DNA of 64,000 nt from Pantoea agglomerans (GTDB lineage Bacteria > Pseudomonadota > Gammaproteobacteria > Enterobacterales > Enterobacteriaceae): NCBI RefSeq assembly GCF_020149765.1, contig NZ_CP083808.1, positions 434,001-498,000 of the forward strand, given 5' to 3'. Position 1 is the first letter of the stretch; each line of letters starts with the position of its first letter. The position numbers and the translations under genes were made by a program. Below the pieces are notes generated by a model. That model was given only the letters and a program-made list of their open reading frames with translations, did not search any database and had not been told where the DNA came from. Below are positions 50,920-59,744 of this stretch, piece by piece.

Positions 50920-51335
50920 AAACACAGCAGATATTGCAGCTGACTGATGCATCCGCTATCAGTCAGGCCTGTAAAACCCGTGCGACAGAGCTGAATGTTG
51001 CTGTCAGCATCGTTGTCCTGGATGGGCATGGTCATCTGATACTGAGTGAACGCCTGGACGGAGCACAGTTTCAGACACCTGACGTAGCAAAGGGAAAAGC
51101 GCTTACTGCAGTTATGATGAGGCAACCCAGCCGAACTATTGAGGATGCTGCGCTTGCCAGATTAACCCTGTGCAGTTTTCGGGATGGCCGGTTGCCGATT
51201 CAGGGAGGGCTACCACTTTTTATTCATGAGGAGTGTGTGGGAAGCGTGGGTGTCTCCGGTGGAAGTCCGGACCAGGATGAGATGATTGCCCAGGCTGGCA
51301 TTGAATACTTTATGCGTAAAATCCAGCAATCCTGA
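50916..51335 (+). CDS. GlcG/HbpS-family (DUF336) haem-binding-like protein
   Basis: This 139-residue protein fits the GlcG/HbpS family: VSIVVLDGHGHLILSERLDG, DVAKGKALTAVMM and QGGLPLFIHEECVGSVGVSG. The His in the IHEE segment and the DVAKGKA helix are family hallmarks. Members bind haem, or accompany glycolate and glycerol catabolic operons. No signal peptide is seen. It is translationally coupled to the kelch gene and ends at a bidirectional terminator. Confidence 0.88.
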   Translation: MKTQQILQLTDASAISQACKTRATELNVAVSIVVLDGHGHLILSERLDGAQFQTPDVAKGKALTAVMMRQPSRTIEDAALARLTLCSFRDGRLPIQGGLPLFIHEECVGSVGVSGGSPDQDEMIAQAGIEYFMRKIQQS

Positions 51336-51340
51336 TAAGC

Positions 51341-51370
51341 AGGACCATGAGACAATTTTCTCATGGTCCT
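51341..51370. terminator. 12-bp bidirectional terminator
   Basis: AGGACCATGAGA (51341-51352) pairs perfectly with TCTCATGGTCCT (51359-51370) around CAATTT, between the convergent glcG-like gene and the amidohydrolase gene. Confidence 0.85.
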
Positions 51371-51378
51371 GTCTGTCA

Positions 51379-52701
51379 TCAGTGGTGCAGTTCTTTTACA
51401 ATTTTCTTCCGACTTAAGCCTGGCTGGAATGTTTTACTCTCTGAGATCGCAGAAAGCGTATTTTTATAAATAACGCCATCCTTCATAACCAATGTAATCT
51501 TTTCAGGATCCTGCAATACCCGAATATCGGATAAGGGATTTCCCTCAATCAAAAGGATATCTGCAAGATATCCTTCTTTAATTCTGCCCAGCTCATGCTC
51601 CTGCATCATTAACTCACCCCCCATCCGTGTTGCTGAAACTAGTGCTTCCATATTTGTCATGCCCAGATAAGTCGTGAAATATTCCAGGTCGTGTGCATTG
51701 GTACCATGTGGCATCCAGGCAAAACCATAGTCGCCTCCAGGGAGTATACGAATACCCCGCTTATGCATTTTACTCAGTGTTTCAACCGCGACCTCCAGCT
51801 CTCGCTTATATCCCATCAGCTCTGCTTTTTCAGGAGTAATACCATATTCGGATGCGTTAAAGTTGGTGCGAATCAGCCAGGCCAGACCAGGCGCTACAAA
51901 ATGCTTATCTTTATTTGCCTCCAGCATATCGAGTGCTTCATCATCCGCAAAACTTGCGTGATAGACCATTTCTATACCATAGCGGACACACTGCTTAACT
52001 GACTCACTCGAGCGGGCATGAGCAGCAACTCGTTTGCCGAACCGCTTAGCCTCACTGACCAGCATCGCGACTTCTTCTTCTGCAAACGGAGAAGTTTCAG
52101 CAGGAATGCCCGCAATATATTCACCTGAAAGATTAATTTTCAGATGATCCACCCCATATTTTATAAAGGTCCTGACAGAGCGGCGAATTTCTTCAGGCCC
52201 GCAGCAGATACTGCCAAAATTAAGTTCAGCAAAAGGCAGATGAGGGAGCGTATTATCGCCCAGTGTCCCTATCGTCGTGACTTCCTGACTGCCTGCCAGG
52301 TAGCGTGGCCCGGGAAATTGCCCTGAATTAATCGCATTCCTCAAAACCACATCGAGCCTGGGTTTTGCTGCAGCAGCACCAATGCAGGACGTCCAGCCCA
52401 TGTCGAGGTAGCGTTTCGCAACGCTGACACACCAGAGAATATGTTCTTCAGGCGGCATCATCTGAATAGCGGACAGTGTAGGCTGGTCATTCCAGGAAAA
52501 ATGCGTGTGCGCTTCCGTCATGCCGGGCATCAGAAAAGCTCCTTCACCATCAATAATTTCTGTATCTTTCAGATTTCTGTCAAACTCATGATGGAAGACT
52601 TTTTTTATCCTTTTTCCTTCGATCAGTACATGACCATGAAAAGGGGTTTCTCCACTTCCATCGAATACAATGACATTGGTAAAAAGCGTGTTAGGTTGCA
52701 T
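51379..52701 (-). CDS. Amidohydrolase-family enzyme
   Basis: This 440-residue metal-dependent hydrolase has GMTEAHTHFSW (HxH), AAHARSSESVKQCVRYGIEM, a YHASF His, LPGGDYGFAW with the catalytic Asp, and ELGRIKEGYLADILLIEGNP near the end. It is nearer the imidazolonepropionase/prolidase-like (Xaa-Pro dipeptidase-type) branch than the one at 38991. It is the last gene of a leftward set, 70 nt after the alpha/beta hydrolase. With a lactonase-like hydrolase and FAH-family enzyme upstream, ring opening of a cyclic amide or lactam is plausible (inference). Confidence 0.88.
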   Translation of the reverse strand: MQPNTLFTNVIVFDGSGETPFHGHVLIEGKRIKKVFHHEFDRNLKDTEIIDGEGAFLMPGMTEAHTHFSWNDQPTLSAIQMMPPEEHILWCVSVAKRYLDMGWTSCIGAAAAKPRLDVVLRNAINSGQFPGPRYLAGSQEVTTIGTLGDNTLPHLPFAELNFGSICCGPEEIRRSVRTFIKYGVDHLKINLSGEYIAGIPAETSPFAEEEVAMLVSEAKRFGKRVAAHARSSESVKQCVRYGIEMVYHASFADDEALDMLEANKDKHFVAPGLAWLIRTNFNASEYGITPEKAELMGYKRELEVAVETLSKMHKRGIRILPGGDYGFAWMPHGTNAHDLEYFTTYLGMTNMEALVSATRMGGELMMQEHELGRIKEGYLADILLIEGNPLSDIRVLQDPEKITLVMKDGVIYKNTLSAISESKTFQPGLSRKKIVKELHH

Positions 52702-52771
52702 TTTTATCTCCTGTCGTCGAGCTTGTAGGGTAGAGTTTTGTTTTACTTTTTTGTTTTCTAAGGCTGCAACG

Positions 52772-53563
52772 CTACGGGCTGATTTTTAAATCCTGATAAA
52801 AGTGCATCAGTCTGTCTGCGCACTCTTCTGGTTTTTCAAATGTGGTCCAGTGCCCACAGTCTGTGAGAACGGTTTCGCGGCAATTGCTCAGGTCTTTGGC
52901 AAACTCGTGCATTTTTTCAGGCGAACCTACGGCATCCTCATTACCCGTAATGAGCATTACTGGCGCTGTGATCTTTCTGATGTCTGCCGGCTGCGCTTCT
53001 GCCAGAGCACCACAACTCGCACCATATCCTTCAGGGGTCTGCCGCATGACACATTCTCTGACCAGTGCAACCACTGCCGGATTTGAGGCATGCGTTTCGG
53101 CACTGAGAGCACCGGTAACGATGGTATCGGCGATTTTCTGCATGGCACTCAGGCCGCCTGATATCGCTGCCCGGCTTCGTTCTTGAATTGCGGCTCTGCC
53201 TGTATCCGGCGGTGAGAGCAACGGACCAAACAACGCAAGGCTTTTAACCAACCCCGGATACTGCGCTGTGAGATGCATAGCGATAATGGTACCCATGGAA
53301 TGGGCGACCAGATGAACCTGGCTGACAGAAAGATCATCCAGAAGCTGCTTCATCTTCTCCACATAGAAGGCGATGCTGAGAACTCCATCCGGTAAGGGAG
53401 AACGACCACTACCGGGTAAGTCGGGACGAATGACCCTGAAGCCGGATAGTGCCCCCATTACCGGAGTCCAGATATTGGATGTCCCGCCCAGGCCATGAAT
53501 GCAAAGCAGCGCCTCTCCTTCCCCTGAAATCTCCACCGCCATCTCTTTGTGCAATTCGGTCAT
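52772..53563 (-). CDS. Alpha/beta hydrolase (3-oxoadipate enol-lactonase-like)
   Basis: This 263-residue hydrolase has the oxyanion loop HGLGGTSNIW, nucleophile elbow VAHSMGTII (Ser), acid in ITGNEDAVG and His in DCGHWTTFEKPE. It resembles PcaD/BioH-type lactonases and esterases. No signal peptide is present. Its start overlaps the stop of the FAH-family gene by 4 nt. It would cleave an ester or enol-lactone in the same pathway. Confidence 0.88.
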   Translation of the reverse strand: MTELHKEMAVEISGEGEALLCIHGLGGTSNIWTPVMGALSGFRVIRPDLPGSGRSPLPDGVLSIAFYVEKMKQLLDDLSVSQVHLVAHSMGTIIAMHLTAQYPGLVKSLALFGPLLSPPDTGRAAIQERSRAAISGGLSAMQKIADTIVTGALSAETHASNPAVVALVRECVMRQTPEGYGASCGALAEAQPADIRKITAPVMLITGNEDAVGSPEKMHEFAKDLSNCRETVLTDCGHWTTFEKPEECADRLMHFYQDLKISP

Positions 53564-54441
53564 TGGTCCACCTCATTCTCCAGAGTTCCGACTCCGCTGA
53601 TCTCAATACAGACACTGTCGCCTGCCTGAAGGAATTTTGGCGGTGTAAATCCAATTCCTACACCTGCAGGCGTGCCGGTTGCAATGACATCGCCCGGTTT
53701 AAGTTCAATACCGGCTGAAAGTGTTTCTACAAGCGTGGGAATGTCGAAAATCAGTTGTGAAACAGAGGCATGCTGTCTTAATTCACCATTTACCCAGCAG
53801 CGGAGAGTTGTCCGGGAAAGATCCATCTCGTCTGCAGTCGTTATCCACGGTCCCATCGGGCAGAATCCATCCAGAGATTTACCAATAAACCACTGGCGAT
53901 GATTTTTTTGAAGGTCTCTGGCGGTCATATCATTAATTACCGTGTAGCCCCACACGTGCTCAGAGGCATTCTGTCGGGTGATATTTTTGCCACCTTTTCC
54001 GATGATTACACCCAGCTCAGCTTCATAGTCCAGTTGACTGGTTACGTTCTTATGCCGGGGGATTTTTTGTTTATGACCGATGACTGTTTCTGGCGTTTTA
54101 GTAAAAACAACCGGAAATTCTGGGGCGATTTCACCTTCTTTTGCACTGTGATCAAAACCGGATTTGCTGAACTCTGCGGCATGATCGTGATAGTTCTTTC
54201 CGACACAGAAAATGTTTCTCTCAGGAGTGATCGGCGGCAGAATATTCACTGCACTTAATGGGAATCCTTCACCTGATATATCAAACGATTGCACTTTCTC
54301 TTCCCAGTTCCTGATAAGGTGCTGCATGTTGCATGGCTGAGTCTGAAGAGGATCTGTTACAGGCCAGTATGTTTCTGTTTCAGCATTAATAATGGCGATA
54401 AAAGGTTTACCGCCTGGTTTAGCGAGAGTTGCGACTTTCAT
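53560..54441 (-). CDS. Fumarylacetoacetate hydrolase (FAH) family protein
   Basis: This 293-residue protein has the FAH C-terminal catalytic domain: CVGKNYHDHAAEF, DYEAELGVIIGKGGKNI (metal-binding Glu pair), TVINDMTARDLQ, KSLDGFCPMGPWI and KPGDVIATGTPAGVGIG. The N-terminal ~60 residues form the small FAH_N-like cap. Such enzymes hydrolyse C-C bonds in acylpyruvates, or decarboxylate or tautomerise oxaloacetate-like acids, using Mg or Mn. It is the first gene of the leftward catabolic set, divergent from a GntR regulator. Confidence 0.92.
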   Translation of the reverse strand: MKVATLAKPGGKPFIAIINAETETYWPVTDPLQTQPCNMQHLIRNWEEKVQSFDISGEGFPLSAVNILPPITPERNIFCVGKNYHDHAAEFSKSGFDHSAKEGEIAPEFPVVFTKTPETVIGHKQKIPRHKNVTSQLDYEAELGVIIGKGGKNITRQNASEHVWGYTVINDMTARDLQKNHRQWFIGKSLDGFCPMGPWITTADEMDLSRTTLRCWVNGELRQHASVSQLIFDIPTLVETLSAGIELKPGDVIATGTPAGVGIGFTPPKFLQAGDSVCIEISGVGTLENEVDQ

Positions 54442-54556
54442 CTATTGGTCCTCTTTTGGTTCTTTATTGGTATTTAATAAAAGTACAATGTATTCCATGC
54501 TGAACAGGAATGAACTCTTTTTTTGCCGATAATTGATACAGTTCAAACTTTTATTC

Positions 54557-54571
54557 ATTGGATCCAATTGG
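54557..54571. promoter_or_regulatory. Putative GntR operator (ATTGGATCCAAT)
   Basis: ATTGGATCCAAT (54557-54568) is a perfect 12-bp palindrome overlapping CCAATTGG (54564-54571), between the FAH gene and the divergent GntR gene. Further ATTGG half-sites occur at about 54445, 54465 and 54591. FadR-type regulators bind such short dyads. Confidence 0.55.
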
Positions 54572-54616
54572 TATAAGATTAAAATGTATTGATTGGATTC
54601 TACTAAGGGGGCTGCT

Positions 54617-55330
54617 TTGAGAGAGATTATTGCAAAGAAATCAGTGCGTTCTCCCGGTGGGCTGAAGCTAGCCAGCTATCTCATTGAGGAGATCGAAAGT
54701 GGGCGAATGCTGCCGGGTCAGAAATTACCTGCCGAAAGAGAACTGTGTGAACAATTTGATGTGTCCAGAGGATCGGTCCGGCGTGTCCTGACCAATCTTA
54801 AAGAGCTGAATCTCATCACACAGACTGTCGGGAGTGGCACCTTTGTCACTGCTAATGCCGGGGACATTGCTGAAAGCCGCAACCGCGCACTCAACAGAAT
54901 AGAGATAAGCCCTGCAGAACTGATGGCAGCCAGATTACTGATCGAGCCGCAAATGCCTGCCCTCATAGTTCTTCATGCGACGAACAACGATTTTGACAAA
55001 ATGGACCATTGTATTATCCGGTCTGAAGCGGCAACCACGATTGATGAATTTGAATACTGGGATGGCGAGTTGCACAAGGAATTCGCATTTTCCACACATA
55101 ATGCATTTTTTCTGCAGATACTTACGCTGACGAATGAGGTCAGAGATCGCGGTGAATGGGGAATGTTAAAAAGAAAATCGCTGACCGCAGCAAGGCGCGA
55201 CCTCTATCAGCAACAGCATCGCGATATTGTTAAATCACTTCGCGATCGCGATGAGAAAACAGCACGTGAGCTGCTTTATGAACATCTGTTTACTGTTCAA
55301 AAAAACCTTTTTGACCCGGGCAGTCGCTGA
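54617..55330 (+). CDS. FadR-subfamily GntR regulator (TTG start)
   Basis: This 237-residue regulator has an N-terminal GntR winged HTH (GQKLPAERELCEQFDVSRGS, then VRRVLTNLKELNLI) and a C-terminal all-helical FCD domain with the metal-binding His/Asp (DGELHKEFAF, QQQHRDIVKSL). TTG 54617 is chosen, 6 nt after AAGGGGG; an upstream in-frame TTG at 54593 lies too close to the operator. It is divergent from the FAH-hydrolase-amidohydrolase set and likely represses it until a pathway acid binds the FCD domain. Confidence 0.92.
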   Translation: MREIIAKKSVRSPGGLKLASYLIEEIESGRMLPGQKLPAERELCEQFDVSRGSVRRVLTNLKELNLITQTVGSGTFVTANAGDIAESRNRALNRIEISPAELMAARLLIEPQMPALIVLHATNNDFDKMDHCIIRSEAATTIDEFEYWDGELHKEFAFSTHNAFFLQILTLTNEVRDRGEWGMLKRKSLTAARRDLYQQQHRDIVKSLRDRDEKTARELLYEHLFTVQKNLFDPGSR

Positions 55331-55371
55331 ACTGACTATCAGAGGGTGCAAGACTTAAAACAAGTAATGCA

Positions 55372-55400
55372 CGCAGGATAGTTCTCCCTGCTATCCTGCG
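55372..55400. terminator. Hairpin between convergent GntR and MFS genes
   Basis: CGCAGGATAG (55372-55381) pairs perfectly with CTATCCTGCG (55391-55400) around a 9-nt loop, followed by CTTTCG. It lies between convergent stops. Confidence 0.7.
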
Positions 55401-55435
55401 CTTTCGCAGGGTAAGGGTAAGATCATCCACACCGG

Positions 55436-56677
55436 TCATTCCTCTACAGACATCTTTTGCACCTGCCTGCGCATGGAAAAACATATTCCTGCGAGCAGAA
55501 CAACACTGACACCATAGAATACCCCCCAGCTGATGTAAGGCAGCACAGTGGGAACACCCATTAAGAATAAGGTTGCTAAAAGCCTGCTTGCTCCGCAAAG
55601 AACGGCATAGTCTGTTGCTGACTGGTCAGTAGCGGCCCATTTCAATATAAGGGCATAAATAATTACACTAAGTGCAGTACATACAGCAGCCTGCAGAAGA
55701 GACCAGATTATTACGCCGTTAATATCTGCAAGGCCATGACTGATTACCGTGCCTGCCGCTGCCAGTGCGGTAATGATCAAAAGCAGCGCCATTGTCCGTA
55801 ATGAGCCAAACCGGGACATAAGAGGGATGATTATCATTGCGGCTAAAGCATTCAGCATGGGCGACAACGTACCCAGCGTCCAGCCGATACGCTCCAGGGA
55901 TGCGCCCATACTGACCAGGATAGGCCGCTGAAAATAAAACAGACCAATCAGGAATGTCGTGGCCACAGACAGCTGTAGAAGTTGTTTTCCGACACCTTTT
56001 CTCCTGAATGTCACCAGCAGGCTGGCACGATGAGGCAGACGGCAGATTTTATTCTCCGCTTTAGTCAGCATAAGAACCGGAAGGATGGTCAGCATCGGTA
56101 ACAGAGCAGTGATGAAGAAAGTCCCTTTCCAGCCCAGTTGGGGAAATAACCCTACCAGTATGCCACCCCCCAGCATCCCCCCCAGCGCCAGCGCAGAAAC
56201 CTTAAGCGCCGCAGCCACTGAGCGATATTTTGGTCCAATCATATCCACAGCAAGAGCATCCAGCGCCAGATCCATGGTCGCGACGGCAAAACAAACGGCC
56301 AGCCCGAGAAAAAACATACCTGCCGCGGGCAGACTGCTGCCAAATGCAATGGCAATAAGCAGACCAGAACTGACAATCTGACAAAGCGCAATCCAGCCGA
56401 TACGGTGACTGAGCCAGGGCAATGAAATCCTGTCTACAACGGGTGCCCAGAGAAACGTCAATCCAAAGGGAATATAGAGTGCAATGACCCATCCCATGGC
56501 CTGCAGATCGACACCCTGTGAAAGCAGAATGGGTGGAATACCGTATTCAAGGAGGCCAAAACAGACACCAAAGGATATATAGAGCAGCCCAAGCGAAAGC
56601 AATACCAGCGCCGGGCTAGCCTGACGTGCCTGGCCTGAAAGGGAACGGTCATGTAACGATGTTGTGCAGGTTTTCAT
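55436..56677 (-). CDS. MFS transporter (AmpG-like family)
   Basis: This roughly 413-residue, 12-TM protein shows AmpG/PAT-type features: LLYISFGVCFGLLEYGIPPI, WVIALYIPFGLTFLWAPVVD and DLALDALAVDMIGPKYRSVA. AmpG imports muropeptides; related members import other solutes. Since it converges on the GntR gene and sits in the catabolic locus, it may take up the compound degraded by the neighbouring hydrolases (inference). The start is uncertain: ATG 56677 is given; a longer frame to 56749 adds 24 residues without a ribosome site. Confidence 0.85.
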   Translation of the reverse strand: MKTCTTSLHDRSLSGQARQASPALVLLSLGLLYISFGVCFGLLEYGIPPILLSQGVDLQAMGWVIALYIPFGLTFLWAPVVDRISLPWLSHRIGWIALCQIVSSGLLIAIAFGSSLPAAGMFFLGLAVCFAVATMDLALDALAVDMIGPKYRSVAAALKVSALALGGMLGGGILVGLFPQLGWKGTFFITALLPMLTILPVLMLTKAENKICRLPHRASLLVTFRRKGVGKQLLQLSVATTFLIGLFYFQRPILVSMGASLERIGWTLGTLSPMLNALAAMIIIPLMSRFGSLRTMALLLIITALAAAGTVISHGLADINGVIIWSLLQAAVCTALSVIIYALILKWAATDQSATDYAVLCGASRLLATLFLMGVPTVLPYISWGVFYGVSVVLLAGICFSMRRQVQKMSVEE

Positions 56678-56788
56678 AACAGACTCTGAATCCAGTCGCC
56701 CCACATGGAATTGTGAAGACAAAAATATAGACGGCTTAAATCCTATCATCCTATGAATTTTCTGACAATGAGAATGGTTATCATAAAC

Positions 56789-56817
56789 AAAAAAAGGCAG
56801 ACCTATTTAGTCTGCCT
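56789..56817 (-). terminator. Rho-independent terminator of SDR/MFS operon
   Basis: AGGCAGAC (56795-56802) and GTCTGCCT (56810-56817) form an 8-bp stem. The A-run at 56789-56794 gives a T-tract on the minus strand, about 40 nt after the SDR stop. Confidence 0.9.
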
Positions 56818-56856
56818 CGCATGATTGTTCCGTAAAGCTTTGCAAGCGTATGTCTG

Positions 56857-57573
56857 TCAGCTCAGACTGCCGCCGCCGTTGACATGAAGAATTTCGCCGG
56901 TCAGATATGTGTTGGTCAGGGCGAATAAAACTGCATTGGCAAGTTCATCAGGGGTACCCGTATGTCTTACCGGCAGAGACTTGTCCAGCGAATCGAAGAA
57001 ACCTTCACGATCGGATTCGGCCATGAAGTCCCAGCCTTCAGTTCTTACTACGCCAGGAGAGACAGCGTTAACGCGTACTGGCGCCAGCTCTACTGCCAGT
57101 GCACGCGTAAGCCCTTCTACCCCCGCATTCAACGCAGATACCATTGACGTACCCGGTGCAGGACGGTCCGCCGCCAGACCTGAGAAAAGCACAATGGCAC
57201 CATCGCTGGACAGATTCTTCAGACCAAACTGAGCCAGGTGAACCGGTCCCCAGAATTTAGTGGCAAGCATGCGCTCAATCGCAGCACGATCCATCTCTGC
57301 CAGAGGCCCGTAAGTGAGATCTGCAGCGCTCAGAACGAAATAATCATACTTGCCGATTTTTTCGAAGCCGGTCTCTGCAGCTTTCGCATCGCCCAGATCC
57401 ATCACAACCCATGAAGCTTTACCTTCGAGACGCTTAACAGCTTTTGTTAGTTTTGCTTCTGATCGCCCGATCAGTGTAACCGCTGCGCCCTGCGCCAGAG
57501 CCTGTTGTGCTACGGCAAACCCGATGCCTGAGTTACCACCTGCGATCACAATGTGTTTGTTTTGAATATTCAT
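56857..57573 (-). CDS. Atypical SDR-family protein lacking YxxxK
   Basis: This 238-residue Rossmann protein begins IVIAGGNSGIGFAVAQQALA and ends with a typical SDR TGEILHVNGGGSLS. The catalytic region reads SGLAADRPAPGTSMVSALNA: at the alignment position of YxxxK there is Val and Asn. The 5569 SDR shows a comparable loss. The cofactor site is intact, so binding may persist without classical catalysis. It is cotranscribed with the MFS gene ahead of it (12 nt gap) and likely regulated by the divergent LysR at 58854. Confidence 0.85.
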   Translation of the reverse strand: MNIQNKHIVIAGGNSGIGFAVAQQALAQGAAVTLIGRSEAKLTKAVKRLEGKASWVVMDLGDAKAAETGFEKIGKYDYFVLSAADLTYGPLAEMDRAAIERMLATKFWGPVHLAQFGLKNLSSDGAIVLFSGLAADRPAPGTSMVSALNAGVEGLTRALAVELAPVRVNAVSPGVVRTEGWDFMAESDREGFFDSLDKSLPVRHTGTPDELANAVLFALTNTYLTGEILHVNGGGSLS

Positions 57574-57585
57574 ATTTTACTCCGG

Positions 57586-58761
57586 TTAGTTTGATGCGGT
57601 TTCTTTGTACACACTCTTTCTGCTAACGGGCTTCAGCAGAAAGGCCAGCATGACCGCCGCGGCCAGCGGGATGAAGCCATACAGCATGGGCGATGACGCT
57701 GATGTATGGCTTGCCGCCCCACCCAGCGCAGAGCCCACGGCGATGCCGATATTGAATCCGGCGATGTTCATTCCTGACGCCAGATCAGGGCTGCCGTCGA
57801 CCTCAGCAGCAGCCAGTACTGTGCGCTGGAAAACAGGCACAGCACTAAAGCTCGCAAGGCCCCAGATACTCATTACACAGGCCATAACAATGACAGAGTC
57901 GGCACTCAACCAGGCACCACACAGTGCAATGCCAATGCCTGCCAGAACCAGCAGTGATGCTCGCTGGCTTCCCGCCTTATCAACCAGCTGTCCGCCGAAG
58001 TAGTTACCAATCATGGCAAACACTCCAAACAGGAAGAACATTCCTGAAATCCCTTTGCCGGTCAGCTGCGTTTCTTGTTCCAGCAGTACAGAAATGTAGG
58101 TAAACCCGGTAAACGAGCCGGCATAGCCCATCGCAGTGATGAGCACACGATGCAGTATGCTGCGATTCAGCAGTGTGCCGGAAAGCGTGCCTGGTGCCTG
58201 CTCCTGTTCATCTTTACTGACTGAAGGGGTATAGAGTTCAGTTAACAGGGCACCGACCAGACCGATCACGGCGATGGCTACGAAGACGTACTCCCAGTTA
58301 AAAGCGCTACCAGCGAAAGTGCCGAGTGGCACGCCAAGCATCAGAGCCAGTGTCAGGCCAGCAAAGACGGTTGAAATTGCCCGGCCGCGGAAAGCGGGCT
58401 CTACGGCGGCGGAAGCACTGGAAGCTGCCAGCGCCAGTAAGACCCCATGCATCAAACCCGCGGTCAGGCGGCTGATAAGCAATGCAGTCAGAGACGGGAT
58501 CCATGCAGTTACCAGATTTGAAACAGCAAAAATAAGCATGCTTCCGGCAAGAACATGCCTGCGTGTGGCACCTGCCAGTGCAGCACTCAATACCGGTGCA
58601 CCAATGCTGACACCAATAGCATATATGCCGATCATCAGCCCGGCTGACGAGACGCTGATATCCAGTGAGCCTGCAATAGCCGGAACCAGGCTGACTGCGA
58701 CAAACTCAGCCAGCCCGAGTGCAAAGGTGCAAAGACTGAGTGCAAATAAAATGACTGACAT
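57586..58761 (-). CDS. MFS transporter (AraJ/SotB-like sugar or drug efflux)
   Basis: This 391-residue protein of about 12 TM opens with SVILFALSLCTFALGLAEFV (AraJ/PbuE-type start with the LGLAEF TM1 motif), and has the motif ISRLTAGLMHGVLLALA in TM4 and GVPLGTFAG in TM5. Relatives export arabinose, nucleosides or drugs. It leads a two-gene leftward operon with the atypical SDR. A LysR gene is divergent with 92 nt between starts. Confidence 0.9.
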   Translation of the reverse strand: MSVILFALSLCTFALGLAEFVAVSLVPAIAGSLDISVSSAGLMIGIYAIGVSIGAPVLSAALAGATRRHVLAGSMLIFAVSNLVTAWIPSLTALLISRLTAGLMHGVLLALAASSASAAVEPAFRGRAISTVFAGLTLALMLGVPLGTFAGSAFNWEYVFVAIAVIGLVGALLTELYTPSVSKDEQEQAPGTLSGTLLNRSILHRVLITAMGYAGSFTGFTYISVLLEQETQLTGKGISGMFFLFGVFAMIGNYFGGQLVDKAGSQRASLLVLAGIGIALCGAWLSADSVIVMACVMSIWGLASFSAVPVFQRTVLAAAEVDGSPDLASGMNIAGFNIGIAVGSALGGAASHTSASSPMLYGFIPLAAAVMLAFLLKPVSRKSVYKETASN

Positions 58762-58837
58762 AAAACCTCCTGATTAGGTTTCATGATGGTAATTTATTGC
58801 ACATCTGTTGATAATAACCATTTCCCGATAAACACTA

Positions 58838-58851
58838 TTGCAGGTTTGCAA
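58838..58851. promoter_or_regulatory. Dyad TTGCA-GGTT-TGCAA in LysR leader
   Basis: TTGCA (58838-58842) and TGCAA (58847-58851) form a dyad just before the LysR ATG at 58854, overlapping its ribosome site. Similar TTGCAC at about 58797 may be a second half-site. It could allow autorepression. Confidence 0.4.
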
Positions 58852-58853
58852 AA

Positions 58854-59744
58854 ATGAATGCATTAAAAGGTTTGCCGGAATTTATTGCTGTTGTTGAAAG
58901 AGGGACTTTCACTGCAGCGGCAAAGCAACTAAACGTGTCTGTTTCTCACATAAGCCGTCATATTGCAGAGCTCGAGTCGCGCCTTGCCACTCAGCTCTTT
59001 GTACGGACGACCAGGCAGATGCAACTGACCGAATCAGGAAGCCGCCTGTTTTCGGCGACAGAGCCGTTAATGGAGGAACTGACAAGTATTCAGGACAGAC
59101 TTACACGAGGGAGCGAAACGCTGGAAGGTTCGATACGAATTACGCTGGCAGGAAAACTGGCAGAGGAACAAATCGTTCCTTTACTGACCGATTTCAGCGT
59201 AATGCATGACGGGATCAGTCTGGAGATAGATGTGTCAGCGCGGAACGTCGATCTGATCGCAGAGGGCTATCACCTGGCAATAAGAATGGGACCGCTGGTC
59301 AGCAGCAGCTCTCTGATAGCAGTAAGGCTGGTTTCTGTCCCTATGATTACTCTGGCCTGTCAGGCGCTGACGGAAAAGCTCGGATATATCGGTCGTCCGG
59401 AAGATCTTCCCCCTGAATACTGTCTGCCACTGGTAGGACGTAACTGGCATTTTACCAACGGTAAGCGTCAGGTATCCATTAGACCGCTGGGTCGCGTGTC
59501 CACAAACAGTGGAAATGCGGCAGTAAGCGCTGCGCTGAAGGGCATCGGCATTATTCATGTCCCAGCCTACTACGCTGATGAAAAAGTCAGTACAGGAGAG
59601 CTCATCACTCTCCTGCCCGACTGGCGCTCGGTTGAAAGCACAACCTTTTATCTTGTCTATCCTGCCGGTAAACATATGCCGCAACGCGTGCGTAGTCTCA
59701 TTGATTATCTGCAGAGCAAGATGAACATGAGCATATCCTTTTAG
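58854..59744 (+). CDS. LysR-family transcriptional regulator
   Basis: This 296-residue LysR has an HTH in VERGTFTAAAKQLNVSVSHI and an effector domain starting SIRITLAGKLAEEQIVPLLT. It belongs to the CrgA/DmlR-like branch. It starts at ATG 58854 and is divergent from the MFS/SDR operon, its presumed target. Its stop overlaps the convergent SDR gene's stop by 4 nt. Confidence 0.93.
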   Translation: MNALKGLPEFIAVVERGTFTAAAKQLNVSVSHISRHIAELESRLATQLFVRTTRQMQLTESGSRLFSATEPLMEELTSIQDRLTRGSETLEGSIRITLAGKLAEEQIVPLLTDFSVMHDGISLEIDVSARNVDLIAEGYHLAIRMGPLVSSSSLIAVRLVSVPMITLACQALTEKLGYIGRPEDLPPEYCLPLVGRNWHFTNGKRQVSIRPLGRVSTNSGNAAVSAALKGIGIIHVPAYYADEKVSTGELITLLPDWRSVESTTFYLVYPAGKHMPQRVRSLIDYLQSKMNMSISF

